Part shown: positions 27,877 through 40,300 of the stretch, one piece after another
How positions within the stretch are numbered: the stretch's first letter is position 1
Layout: the number at the start of each line of letters is the position of its first letter
NCBI GenBank assembly: GCA_963082875.1
Contig: OY720097.1
Coordinates: forward strand, 4,286,501 to 4,350,500
Length of the DNA: 64,000 nucleotides
Source of the DNA: Corella eumyota
Lineage: Eukaryota; Chordata; Ascidiacea; Phlebobranchia; Corellidae
Direction of reading: 5' to 3'
Translations under genes and position numbers: made by a program
The notes under the pieces: model-generated
What the model was told of the DNA's origin: nothing
What the model saw: only the letters and a program-made list of their open reading frames with translations
The model's database searches: none

Positions 27877-29786
27877 TTACTTTTTTTTATTTTTAAGTGC
27901 ATTGAGGTATGATCCAATTGCTGTTTGTACTATAGGCGCTTGAACAACGCGCACAAACGTATTAATATCTTCTTCGCGGTTATTTCTTAAATTTTCAATT
28001 GCTGCTGATCTCATTACTTGTTTAGTGATACCATATGCAGGTTGGGGAACTTTAGAAAGCCTTTTAAGAACTTTGTTTGCCTCTGGTATAACCTCATCCA
28101 AAGCAACTACTTGATCAACCATTCCTTTTAAATGTCATATAGAATGTCAATAATATATATACAAATACAATTAAAACAAAATGTGGAAATCATTGCCCAA
28201 CTGTTTAAGTTAAATTATAAAAACATTAAAAGGTTTTTTTTACTATGCAGGTGAAAATAGACATTTTAACTATTATTTTAAAAAAATTTTATATTTCCAA
28301 TTAATTTTAAATAATATTTAAACATATGTTTCACCTTAATTAATCAAATAACAAAAAATTACCAGCTTTCAGAGCTTCATCAGAGTTAAACATGGTTCCC
28401 TGTAAAAGTGCCAACTCAGCATTTCTTTTACCCAGAGCCCGGATTATAATGTCATGGAAAAAAGAGGGGGCACTGATGCCCAACTGGGTTTCATTTAAAC
28501 CTATAGTCTTACCCTCCTGAATCACCCTAATAATTAAAATTAAATATGAAAAGATTTTGCAAAAAACAACAATTTTTAAGTCCATCAAAACTAGTTAAAA
28601 AAATATATTTGGACTAAATTAAAACTGACAGATTTTTAAACACTATATTTTACCTATAATCACACATCAGCGAGAGAGCACACCCTCCAGCAGGTGCATG
28701 TCCATTTATAGCAGCAACAATAGGCTTTGGAGAACCAAAAACATCAAAGTACCATTCCTGAACACATCTCCAAAATTCTGACAAACCAGCTTCATTGCTA
28801 ATAAAATAAATATTCAAAGTTATTTTCTGGTTTAACAGAATAACAGAAAAATTTTTGATTTTTTAAAGAATATACTCACACTTATTTTATGTAAAATAGC
28901 CAGTTAAATAACATCTAGATGAGTTCAAGTTAACCTCTTTTATGGCAATACTAAAAGGAGGGTGTGAAGGAAAGACAGGGAAGAAGAAAAGCGCCAAATA
29001 ACAGGATAAAAGGGGGAGGGGCTGAAGGGAAAGTATTTTGAAGTCATTTTTAGTTAGAAGCAGAAATTGTCAATGTTTCCTTAAAGAATTTTAACATTGA
29101 CAATTTCTGCTGCTTAATAAAAATGACTGCAAAATACTTCCCTTTAGCCTCCTCTCCCCTCCTTTCCTCTTTTTAGTGCTTTCCCCGCTTCATGTCTTCC
29201 CTTCACTTCCTTCTTTTAGTGTAACACCTCTTCTATGTTGTACGTACTTTTGATAAAGTTGAAGGATATTTAATCCAGAGGAAAAAACTCTTCCATGAAA
29301 TTTGGAAGTCATTAGAATTCCAGTCACATCTGGATCATTGTTCAACTTTTTTAGGTTATCAGAAATGTCGGTAAGAAATTCAGAACTCAAACTATTTACA
29401 GGAGCCTCACTTAAAGTAAAGGTAACCAAACCTATAGAAAAAAAATTATAAATGCAATTTTTCAACATTTTAAATTCTATTTTTACATTTTTCCAATAAA
29501 TTTACATAGTATTATCAGATTATTGTTAACTAAAGAAATATAATGGTTGGGTTGAAAAATATTAAGTTTTAATTTATTTACAAAGTTTCTAAATAAATTA
29601 TTATGCTAAAGTTAAAAGAAACGTACATTACAAATGAAATTTAAAATGTTTACAAAAGTTACCGGTTTTTGCATCTTGATCTAATTCAATTCGTTTGCTG
29701 CTGGAATGGCGGATTGAGGTAATAGCTGATATAAAGTTACGTTTATGCGAGGACAGCACCAAAGAACGAATTTGACTTAGCGCCAT
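27877..29786 (-). CDS. ECI1: Enoyl-CoA delta isomerase 1, mitochondrial
   Basis: Five exons: 29786-29663, 29431-29248, 28797-28654, 28526-28363 and 28124-27877. They give 864 nt, 287 aa (human ECI1 about 300). The basic, Ser-rich start MALSQIRSLVLSSHKRNF fits a mitochondrial targeting peptide. The crotonase fold is shown by LVTFTLSEAPVNSLS, GILMTSKFHGRVFSSGLNI (oxyanion hole), AINGHAPAGGCALSLMCDYR (CoA site) and GLNETQLGISAPSFF, where the ECI1-type catalytic Glu sits in NETQLG. The enzyme shifts cis-3/trans-3 double bonds to trans-2 during beta-oxidation of unsaturated fatty acids. Intron 2 holds a foldback element. Confidence 0.93.
28949..29225. mobile_element. Foldback (MITE-like) inverted-repeat element in ECI1 intron 2
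   Basis: Two arms of about 130 bp (28949-29077 and 29093-29225) are imperfect reverse complements around a loop of about 15 bp. The inner part, GCAGAAATTGTCAATGTT against AACATTGACAATTTCTGC, is essentially perfect, and AAGTATTTT..AGTCATTTTTA is also mirrored. The outer ends share TACTAAAAGGAGG-like / CTTCCTTCTTTTAGTGTA sequence. There is no coding capacity. It ends about 22 bp from the exon 2 splice donor. No clear target-site duplication was recognised. Confidence 0.7.
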
Positions 29787-30554
29787 GTTCACAAACTTAA
29801 AAATTCCTTACAAGATTTATTAAACAGGAAAAGTGTTGTTGATTGTTATTGCAAAACGTTGTGCAACGAAGCGAATCAGGACAATTTTGTTTTTGTATAT
29901 ATCTTTATCCTCGATGTGGGACAGCCAAATGCGCGACTTAAACATAGAGTAACATCAGTTACTCCGACCCAGTCTCGAGTTGCATGTGGCAGTTTGGGAT
30001 ATTATAGATTATAATTGCCCAGTAATTATGCTGCTGATTAAGTGCTGGCTCAGCTGGAGTTCATACAGTTTATAGCGCCTTACTCAAGGGCGCTACAGCA
30101 CGTGAGTTCATGGGGGAGTAAACCCACGACCTCATATGTGGTGTAGTAAGTGTTCTTACCACTATTATCACTTACTAATTTAATTTATTTAGAACATTAA
30201 AGTTTTAAATATTTTTCAATTTATTGTCTTCTTTGTACTTACTTATAATGATACCATTTTAGGGGTAAAATTAGACTACAACATTTTCCTTATTACAAAG
30301 AAATACATTTTGTTAATGTTAAATAATAAAATTTAATCAGTAACCATAAAACAATTAAAAATTGTCTCCATCAATTTCTGGATTTACATATTTAAAAAAG
30401 AAAAATCAGTTAACTATTTTAAAATACAAAACTCATATTAATCTTAACTTTTTTATATATAAAATTCTTAGCTTCAGAAAAAAAAAAAATGAAAAGACAC
30501 ATCAAAAACGACATTGTGAAGAATACAAAACACAGAAAAAAAAACAGATTAATT
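29787..30554. other. Intergenic region FLASH-like 3' end / ECI1 5' end
   Basis: Apart from the SINE at about 29886-30165, this stretch is plain AT-rich DNA. It contains the presumed 3' UTR of the FLASH-like gene and the ECI1 promoter. The short frame at 30362-30619 is low complexity and overlaps the last coding exon on the other strand. Confidence 0.4.
29886..30165 (-). repeat. tRNA-derived SINE, family 1, reverse orientation
   Basis: Carries TTGTATATATCTTTATCCTC, the CTCGAGTTGCATGTGGCAG block, GCCTTACTCAAGGGCGCTAC and GTGTTCTTACCACTA. The extreme tRNA-like head is missing or replaced. It lies about 100 bp upstream of the ECI1 start codon. Confidence 0.85.
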
Positions 30555-33500
30555 TTATTTTTTCGATGGACTTTGTAATACTTTTCGACAAACTTTTTGC
30601 AATTGAACTAATTCAGTAGTTGTGGAACCTACATAAAAAAACAAAAAAACAAACATTAAAAAAAAACTACATAAAAAACAAACATTAAAAGAATTTACAA
30701 ACCATCATTTATTGATATATATCGGAAAATTTTGATAGTAATATTATTTATTAAATTAAATTTACCTTTGGTTATGCCTCCTATACTTTGTTGCCTAACA
30801 GGAGTGTTTTTGATAGGAGTTATAATGTTTACAATATTAGCAAGGTTGAAAAACTGGTTCATAGATTCTTCATTTAGGGACCAGGAATTTATTGAAGATT
30901 TCGAATTTGAAGCGTCATCAACTAAAAAAATATATATATGTTATTTAAATCAAAAAACTTTATTTTATTTTAAGTTTATATTAGTATAGTTTTAAACTTT
31001 TTAACCAATCACAAAGGGGGCAACAGTTTATTTGTATTCAAATCAAAACACTAAAAAAACTAAAGTTCTATGAAAAATTTAAAACTGATAAAAAATAATA
31101 TACAATATTTTATTAAGTTTTAAATTAAACAAATACCTATAATTGGTGAAAATTCCTTTTTCTTTTCACTGAGGGCAAGGTTGTTAATTTCGTTTTTATT
31201 TTCTTCTCGTTCTGACATCCATTGACTATTCCTTCTTCTTCTGTGTTGACATTCATCCAAACTAGACAACCACATTGTACGGGAATTCGTCCTCTTTAGC
31301 GACTCTTTAAAAGATATTAAAGATTTAAAAACTTGAATTTAAAAGAATATTACAAACATGAAAAACATTAAAATTTAATTTTACTAGCTTTATAAAAAAT
31401 TAATACAAAAAAAATTTACAAAAAAATTAACATAAAAAGTTTTATCACAACAGAATTTTTCAAAAAAAAAAAAGATATATTATATAAAAATTGTTAAACT
31501 ACCATGCTTGCGATTGGCATAATTTTCCTTTTCCGATGAGCTACATGAAGTAACACTCGTATGCATTTCCTTTTCTTCTTCGGGATTTAACTTCATTTCT
31601 ACATAACAATAAAAAATTCAGTACAAAGTATTTATAGATCAGACTGTTAAGTGGACCTTCGTATATTACATACAACAGTAGAAAATAAAATTTTGAGAAG
31701 GATTGGCTAACAGACTCACTAGATTTCAGCAATTTTAATGAGGTTTTAGATAAATGCAACAGGTATTGGAGTGATGCGTTGCGATAAAACTCCATAAAAT
31801 TTCCACTAGTATTACATGGTGATGACTTTTCTGGAGAAACTTCTAAAGATTACATAAATAATTAAATAAAATTTTGTTAAGTTAAAATATAAAATTTAAC
31901 TATATTTTTTGGTGAGCTGTGCACAAAAATAAAAAACAAAAATCCAGTAAAAAAAAAAATTTATTTAAAACAGATGTTACTATAGTTTACCTTCAACTCT
32001 TGATAATTGGGCCTGGGTTGAAAACTTTACTTCTTTTTCAACTTGTTTGACTGATTGATCTGTAACTTTATTTTGTGTTTCTGTTTGTTTAGGTATAGAG
32101 TTTTCATCCTTCTTTGGAATTTTTTTTGTATTTTTTTCTCCAGTTTTTGACAGGTTTAAAATTAGGTATTTAGACATTAAATTTGCCAAGGATTTTTTCT
32201 CAATTTCGCCGGCCTGTTTTGAATTTATATTTGAAGTGGACAGGTTGTTCGACCTACTGGGAAAAACATAAGATGAGGTAGACACTTTTTTACCAAGATT
32301 AACACTGACAGAGTTCAATAAACAATCAGATATAGCATCACTGGTGTTTTTTTCAACTCTATTAGTAGTTTTATAAGATTTTGATGGCAAAGAACAACTT
32401 GCTTCATTGCTTAACCTTCTCTTCTTATCAGAGAGTAAAGGTGCATCACTGTCAATAATTTTTCGCTTATGGAAAGTATCAGAATTGTTATTTAAAAGCG
32501 AAGTTGTTTGTTTCTTAACAATGCGTGGAGACCTTCGCAAAATCTTTGGCAGTCCAGTTTTTGTAGGAGATTTGTGTTCATTGTTCAAATTTATGGATGG
32601 TCTGATCGAAGAATTTTTAAAATCACAAACAGAGCTCATTTCATCAATCTTTTTCTTTTTGACAGCCGGTTCTATTATAGAATTTTTGGGGGTATTATTG
32701 CAAAGAGATGGCGGTATTGAAGGTACAAAAGTTTGCTTAGTAGAGGTTATTGGTTTGGGTATTTGTATGTTATTACTGCTTTTAGAATGTAAAAAGATTT
32801 GAGATTGAGAATCTTCATCAAAATCAAGTTGATCTAAAATTCCAAAACCGGGTAGATCAAAAACTTCAGTTGCATTTTGTTGTGGTTTGTTAATTGGTAA
32901 CATAATTTCTTTTTCCTCAATCTGATTATTGTTTTTGTGTATAAGTGGAGTACTTTGTTTATTTATTTCAAAAATTCTTGGGTTATGTGGATTTGCATTT
33001 TTTTTTAAGTTGTTATAAGTGGTATACTCAGATTTTCCTTTGTCAATGCTTTGTTTTCTTTTTTTATTACCCAAATTTAAAACTGAATTTGTCCCTTTGA
33101 GATTATTGTTGTCCATAAGTGATTTTTGGTTGTCCTGATTCGTAGCAGTTTTATTAAAAACAGGTTGTGGTGGAGCTGGTTTCTTTCCATTTTGAATTAT
33201 TTTATCAGATAAAGTTGTGTTGTTGACATCACAGCTTTTGATTTCTTTTCTGTCAGATTTTGAACTGTTATTATGATGACTATTTAACAGTTGGGAATTA
33301 TGCCTACTCTGTTTTATTGGTGACTTGCTTCTTTTTGAGGTAATGGAAACATCACTGTCAATAACGTCGTGTCTTAAGTTTAATGGATCTGTTTTATCAT
33401 AGCCCATTAAATCACAAGGCATGGGCAACTGTTTGCTTTTATTGTTTCGATCAATCATATAAAATTTAGGCTGCCTTTTTTCAAAGTCACGGTGCTCTTT

Positions 33501-36212
33501 ATCTTGTTTAGTAAACTGTTTGCTCCGTTTATCTGTAGAAAGTTTGCTTCTTTTTTCACATTCAGGTCTATTTTGGCTTTTATTGTATCGATCTGGTGTT
33601 CGTCGTTTATGATTATCATGCCTCACAGACGAATGATCCCTTGAAGAAAGTCGGTCCCGGGATGATGTCTTGTCTCTTGAGGATAATCTATTTCTTGAAA
33701 AATCACGATCTTTGGAAGACAATTCACTGTGAGAAGATCTTGATGATTTTGAGGAACTTAAGGAACTGTAATCTCTGGAATATTTTTTATCCCTGGAAGA
33801 TCTATAATCCCGATCTCTTGAGGATCTGCGATCCCTGGAGGACTTACGATCTCGAGACGATAACCGCTTCCTTAAATCCTTATCTGAACTTAACTGATCC
33901 TTTTTATCGTAAACTGAACCATTTACTCCTTTGTCATTATGGTTATAATGGTGGTCGTGTTTTGTTGATTGATGTTTTTTTTGATCAGTGGTTTTAGTAT
34001 CCCTGTTAGTGCTACTGTTATTTGAAGGAACATGGTTTTTATCCATGTCATAATGGCATTTAGACGCTTCATTTTCCTGACGAAATGAAGATAAATAATC
34101 TTTTTCTGTGGAGAATTTCACAGGATTATTGGTAGGATTTACTTTGTTTGATTTTTGCTTGGCGGTATCAAAAGACGCCTGACTTTTAAAATAAAGATCC
34201 ATGGAATTGTGTGTTTTTGTTGACATTGTTTTTGGTTTACTCTTTTCCTTTTCTAAGGAACTTGAATCTCTTTTTTTATTAATAGGTAATGAGTTAATAC
34301 TTTTCGTTGCAGGTATATGCTTCATTATTTCCTCTGGAATTACCTTTTCGGCAGGTTCTGGATTTCCATTATTTAATGCCAGAGATTTTTTGCATACATC
34401 TGACATTGTTTTACTTGTTGATTTTTCTGGTATTGATGATTTAATATTTACACTTTGTTCTTTTGCTTTTGTTTCCATATTTTCAGTTATTTGATTAACT
34501 AATTTATTTTTTGGTTCGTCAGAAGATTTTAATTTTAAATTTAATTCTGAAGTTGTACAGTTCTTGTTGGGTTTTTGCTGGTTTATTTTTAATAAACAAT
34601 TCATAGCAGTTTGCTGAGATTGTTCTTCATTATTACATCCTTTTGAAACCAAAGATAAATTTTTGTTACTAAAGCCCTCATTAGTTTTTCTCAAAGTCGA
34701 ATTACAATCCTTATATTTATCAGATTTGTTTAACATATTGGCGGACCAGTTTTCAACGCTTGAAATTTCATCTGCACTTGAAGTAGTAAACTTAGGAGTT
34801 AAAGTAAGCTTTTCAGGAAAATGGGGTGGTTTGCTGTGGTCACGTTTAAGGCTTTTATGTAAGAATCCATTGGTGGGCTTAGGTAGACTCTGTGCAACAT
34901 CTTTAGCTGTAGTGTTTTTTATATTTTTCTCTGTACTTATTTCAATTTTTTTTGAGTTGCTTTTGTTTAAATCAAATGCTGGGTTGATGTTCAAAGTTTT
35001 TTCTTTGTGTGTGAAATTGTTCACTTGAGAATTTAGTGTTGTTGGCGTTGGATTTTTAAAATTTGTAGTTGATGATTTTGTGGTATTGACTTTCTTATTA
35101 TCCTCTTCTTCAGGTAAGCGTTTCTTGATATGAGTTAAATCTCCAGTAGATTTTTTGCTATTATTTGTATTTCTTTTGGAATTTTGTTTGGCGATTTCCG
35201 CTGCAAAAAAGTTGACATTACAAAAAATATACCAGCTCACTTTAAATGCTTACTGCATATACATATACATATTAAAAATGGTCTTGTTCTTAGAATTTTG
35301 GGTCAACAAACTGTTAACTAAATCATATATTATACATTTATTTTATAAATAAACTTTATATTTCAAAAAATTACCCAATTCAGTGTCGTTAATTCTTCTT
35401 CCCTTTAATGAAACTGAACTAAAATTTTGAGATTTCTTTTGTCGATTTATTAATCGGTTAGAAGTAGGAGTAGACCTAACAACAACATTGAATACAATGT
35501 TTATAAATAAAATAAAACTTGATTTAACTGGTTTTATTATCATTTACAAACTTACATTGATGGCTTTCCAGACAGTCGGTTTATGACTTTGTTTTTTCTT
35601 TCCAGTTCAACCTTTGCAGTTTCCAATAAACTTGTAAAATTTTCTTTCAATGAATGATTTTGTTCGCTAACTGTTTTTAACTATAAAAAAATACAATACA
35701 AGTTATAAAATAAAATAAGTACAAAATAACTAAATATATATATTATTAAAATACCAAGTTTGGCAAAAGAGATTGATTATGTAAACTTTAATGTTCTTTA
35801 AACAATTTCAAAACATTAAAAGTGTAAAAAAAATTGTGAATCGCAAAGTTCATATAGTCAAATAGCTTTAAAATAAATTGATAAAAAATTTAAAGAAGAT
35901 TTACACTTGAAGTTGCTTGTGCAAGTTGTAAGCGAAGCAGACGATTTTGTTCTTCAAGTTGTTGCTTTTCATAATTCACCTAAAAAACAAATGAGTTTTA
36001 AAAATCACATTTTTCTTTTTGTATATTTCTACAGTCCTGACAATTAGTCTGTTAGTAGAATCTGGCAATGGCAGTTATCTTCTTACCTCATGTATAGTAA
36101 GGGACGTTCCTTGTTTTTCATCTGTTATGAGAAGATCTTCGTACAAATCCAAGGCACTAACTCGACTTGTTTCATCCAAAATTGCAGCTTCATCAATGTC
36201 GTTAAAACTCAT
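30555..36212 (-). CDS. CASP8AP2: FLASH / CASP8AP2-like histone pre-mRNA processing factor
   Basis: Ten exons: 36212-36087, 35979-35905, 35680-35556, 35475-35375, 35200-31991, 31842-31720, 31598-31503, 31304-31137, 30921-30766 and 30628-30555. They give 4254 nt, 1417 aa. The N-terminus carries LDLY at residues 21-24 inside SALDLYEDLL, followed by a coiled coil ending NHSLKENFTSLLETAKVELE. This order closely resembles vertebrate FLASH, where LDLY and the adjacent coiled coil bind the histone cleavage complex and LSM11. The 3.2-kb exon 5 is low complexity, Lys/Asn/Ser-rich and basic, with an SR-like block of SSRDR/SSRDK repeats around residues 440-500 of that exon's reading. FLASH works in histone locus bodies. 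I see no C-terminal SANT-like domain, which vertebrate FLASH has. Assignment rests on the N-terminus only. Confidence 0.68.
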
Positions 36213-37368
36213 TTTCTAAAAATGATAAGCCAGTTATTAGTTAAGTACTCTAAAATATTAAATAGTTAGTAGCAAATTCTGTATTGCCATACCATACTGA
36301 AATTATGTTAAACGTATTGCTGTCTAACTAATAATTTAACAAGTTTCTATATATTTTAACTGGTCACGCAATTTTAATAATTTCTAGATGCAGACATGCA
36401 GCATTAGTACATTAACATTTTAACTCAATTTAACATAACTTATATCGTGGAATAAAAAATAGATTACTTTTACCTTTTTTGTTAATTGTTCACTTGTGAA
36501 TTCTAATCTAATCTATTTGTTTTGGACTTTACATCGAATTTTTACGATAAGCCGATTTACTAATCTCCCGCCATACATATCAACAAAACATAAGAAAATA
36601 TCAACAAGCAACAATTCGCAGGGTTGTCAAACTATATTTTATTTTTACTATGACGTTTATAATAATTCACACAACAATTAATATTTAAAAATGTATTTCT
36701 AAAAAGATGTATTTCAAAAAAAAAAATTGTAGTTATAATCTTTTCGATAACACTAAATAGTAAATTAAAATTGTTTAAAACTAGCAAATACACACATATC
36801 TCTAACATCTAAAAAAATATAAAATACTTTAATTTATCTAAACGTACATTAATAGCAATAACACTACTTTAATTTGGTAACTACTGTCGGATTGGTTAAG
36901 GTTTTAGTAACGAGAATAGGTAAATTATAATAAAAACACAGTGGTAAATTAGTACAAAATATTTTATGAATATAACACCTAAGCATTTTTTAGAAGCAAC
37001 TACATAAGCAAAATAAATAAAAACCTTCAAAAATTACTAACAAGCGAGATAAAACACAGTGACAAAATAAGAAACTAAAAAATTAATAAAAAAACAAATT
37101 TAACTTGAAAGATATATGTTACAAAATAATGTTTTATATCGTTAAAAAAATAACAAAAAATATTCTTTTTAAAAGTTTTTTGCATTGTAAATTAAAAAAC
37201 AAGTAAGCTCATACTCTATAAAGCAAAATACTGGGTTTTACTAAGAACTTTAAACTAACAATTTTTATTTTTTTGTTTAACATTAATCGTTTAAAAAAAA
37301 ACGATAAAAAACAGCAAAAAATTGAGTGTTTGTTATAGTGGCTATAACTTCTTGTACATAACTTCAAT
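36213..37368. other. Intergenic region EFCAB5 / FLASH-like
   Basis: About 1.15 kb of very AT-rich sequence with many A and T runs. It must contain the FLASH-like promoter and the EFCAB5 3' UTR. I see no gene, no SINE copy and no RNA motif in it. Confidence 0.4.
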
Positions 37369-40300
37369 TTAACTCTCAATATTACTGTCGACTGTTGTAA
37401 TTGTACTTGCTGACGTCACTGGGGTTATAGCAGGTTGACCTTCGTTTAATCTCATCTTCTTGGCGTGTTCTATTAAAGACAAACACACGAATGCCCAATT
37501 GTAAAGTTGTTGAGCTGGCCTCGACCCCTGCCTAGCAACTGCACCATGGGCAATACCCTGTAAAAAAATTAAAAATAGGTTAGCCTATTTAAAATGGCAT
37601 AAAAATATTAAATTTAAAACGTATGTAATTATTTTGAAGCTACTTTAACATACCTTTAATAATGCTCCAACTGAAGTCACAACAAACTCAGTATCAGCTT
37701 CCGTATCTCCGTTCTCACGGTCTGCTGTCGGGTCATAGGTTAATATCTGCTGCCGCAATCGGTTGTTTACCATCTTTAAGCAAAGATAATAGAAGTTAAT
37801 ATATGACGAACAAAATAAGAAGTCTTAATTTAGTACTACGACAAAGTCATTTTTAAACTGTTTAAAGTGACAAAGCCCTCAAATAGAGATATTTTCTTTG
37901 GTTACTCAAAAAGTTATCTTTAATATGTTTGAAAATGCAAAATCTTTAAATAAAGGTATTTCTTGTTAACTTAATATGTAAACCTTGCAAACAGTTAATT
38001 AATCTATTTTTTTTAAGCCTGTCAAAATGTTTAACTTGATTTAATCCAGGCTTAGGCTTTGAAAGCTGCATTTATACACTAGAAAATTTGCAAAGTTAAA
38101 ATAGAAAAAAATGCAATATAACATACTGACCTGGTTACAATTATCCCACTCTTCGAATTCCTGGTGTTTTTCAGCTTCGTGGTAAAACAAAAACAAAACT
38201 GCCTTCAAGATTTTGTGAATCATTGGCGGGGGTTTCTAGCACGTAATAACATAATTACAAAACAATAAAAAAATAAAAAGTCACAAAAAATACTCCATAT
38301 TTAAAAAAATAAAATCCAAAAACAAATTTATTAAAAGTTTTTATTCTACATTTGAGTAAAACAAAAGGTTAACATACTTTATAGTTTTTGAGTTCAGCAA
38401 AAACATTGTTGTCCAACTTTCTCACATTTTCTCTCAGGTCGGTCAACATCAATCGATCGAACATTATTTCAACTCTCGTTTCGTCACTACCACGTTCCTC
38501 GGCCTCTAAATGACGTCATATAAACATTGCAAGTGACGTCATCAATACACAAATTTTTTTTTTGTAAAAGTTAAAAAAAAATGTTAGTTAGGCATTAAAA
38601 AAGTAATACTTTCGGAATTTACCCTTTTTAGCCAACATTTTAATATTATTTAAAAAACAACAAAAAATCTTCCTACCAAGTATTACATTCTTCTCCCCGC
38701 TCTGAGATTCCTTCATAACCTCCCTGTTTGCAGCTTGTAATAACTTCAACATTCTCTGAACCTCTTTTCGTTCGTGCTTTGGTAGAGATCGCAATGTACC
38801 GATGCTGATATCGATTACACACTATATATATAAAACTAATTGATTTGTTTTTTAATGAGTCGTTTTGTGAGATTTTTAAATAAAATGTTGCTGCTTTAAA
38901 ATAAAAAAAATTGTACTTGTAATGTTTTATAACCGGGAGCGTGGTGTAGTGGTAAGAACACTTGCTACACCACACATGAGGTGGTGGGTTCAATCCCCAC
39001 TGATCGCATGCTGTAGCGCCCTTGAGTAAGGCGCTATAAACGGTACGAACTCCTGCTGAGTCAGCACTTAATCAGCAGCATAATTATCGGGCAATTATAA
39101 ACTATAATATCCCAAACTACCACAGGCAATTCGAGACTGGGTCGGAGTAACTGATGTTACTCTATGTTTAAGTCGCGCATTTGACTTTCCCACATCGAGG
39201 ATAAAGAAATATACGGAAAAAAAAAGTTAGTGATAATATTTTGAAGAAAATTTCTTTTTTTAATAACTTTTCCTTTTAAATAATTTTTTACACGATAAAA
39301 CAAGTTTTTATTTTAACCTTAAAAAATTTAACTAAAAAAAAAGATTGACCTGACATCGACCTTCATCGTCCCTCAGCGGGTAAGCAGTATGTCGTTCCCC
39401 GTAAGCATCTGCCGATGTAGTCTCCGAGTTTTCCATACATTTAAATAAGTAATCCCGGAACAAATTATCTTTTCTGTACAGCCTCGTAGGTCGAGAATGG
39501 GTTATTGTTACACCTGTACAAGTCAAACAAAGTGGTGTTAACATAAAGGCTTATAGATGGGTTAATTTTTTACATTTATTTATCCTCAATGTGGCGGATC
39601 AACCTCACGAGCTAAACAAAAAGTAACATCAGTTCCCCCGACCCAGTTTCGAGTTGACTTTGTCAGGTTGGGATATTATTGATTATAATGGCCCATATTT
39701 AAGCTACTGATTAAATGTTGGCTTAGCAGAAGTTGATAATGTTTTATAGCCTTACTCAGAGGCGCTACAGCATAAGAACAGTAAGAATCAAATTCAGGAA
39801 CTCACGTAGTAAAGACAAGTGTTTTGACCACTACACCATTCTTAAAACACAAACAAAATTTAGTTTTATCTAGTTTTAAAAATTAATCTAGTTTTAAAAT
39901 TTTTACCAGTATTATTATCAGCGGTCATCATTTTTCGTAGCACGTGACCAGTTTGAGATTTCGGGTCCGGCTCAACAAAATAAATAATAATCGTTCGAAC
40001 CCGGGGAGCCCGGCTGTGAACCCACGACATTGCCGCATCAACGATGCGCAGAAGTTTTCTGCGCAAGTCCACGTGGTGAAAAGCGCTCGAAAACATTTTG
40101 GCAACACCCTGGTATTTTTAAAACAAATATTATTGTTAGTACAAGTATAGTCTCACAAAAAAACATACAATACTTAAAATATTATAATTTTGATGAAGTT
40201 AAAATTTTAATTTTTTAAAAAATTATTAAATGTTACTGACTACTTCACACAAAAAATAATAAAATTACCTGATAAAAATTAATCTCATGGGATGCAAAAA

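Noticed and set aside
32407-32802. Open frame of 131 codons on the plus strand (also 33596-33997, 34201-34494, 34663-35028)
   Set aside because: These are antisense shadows of the 3.2-kb low-complexity exon of the FLASH-like gene.
38520-38560. Repeated TGACGTCAT-like sequence that could be CRE sites
   Set aside because: Located in an EFCAB5 intron far from any start; two 8-mers are not enough to claim regulation.
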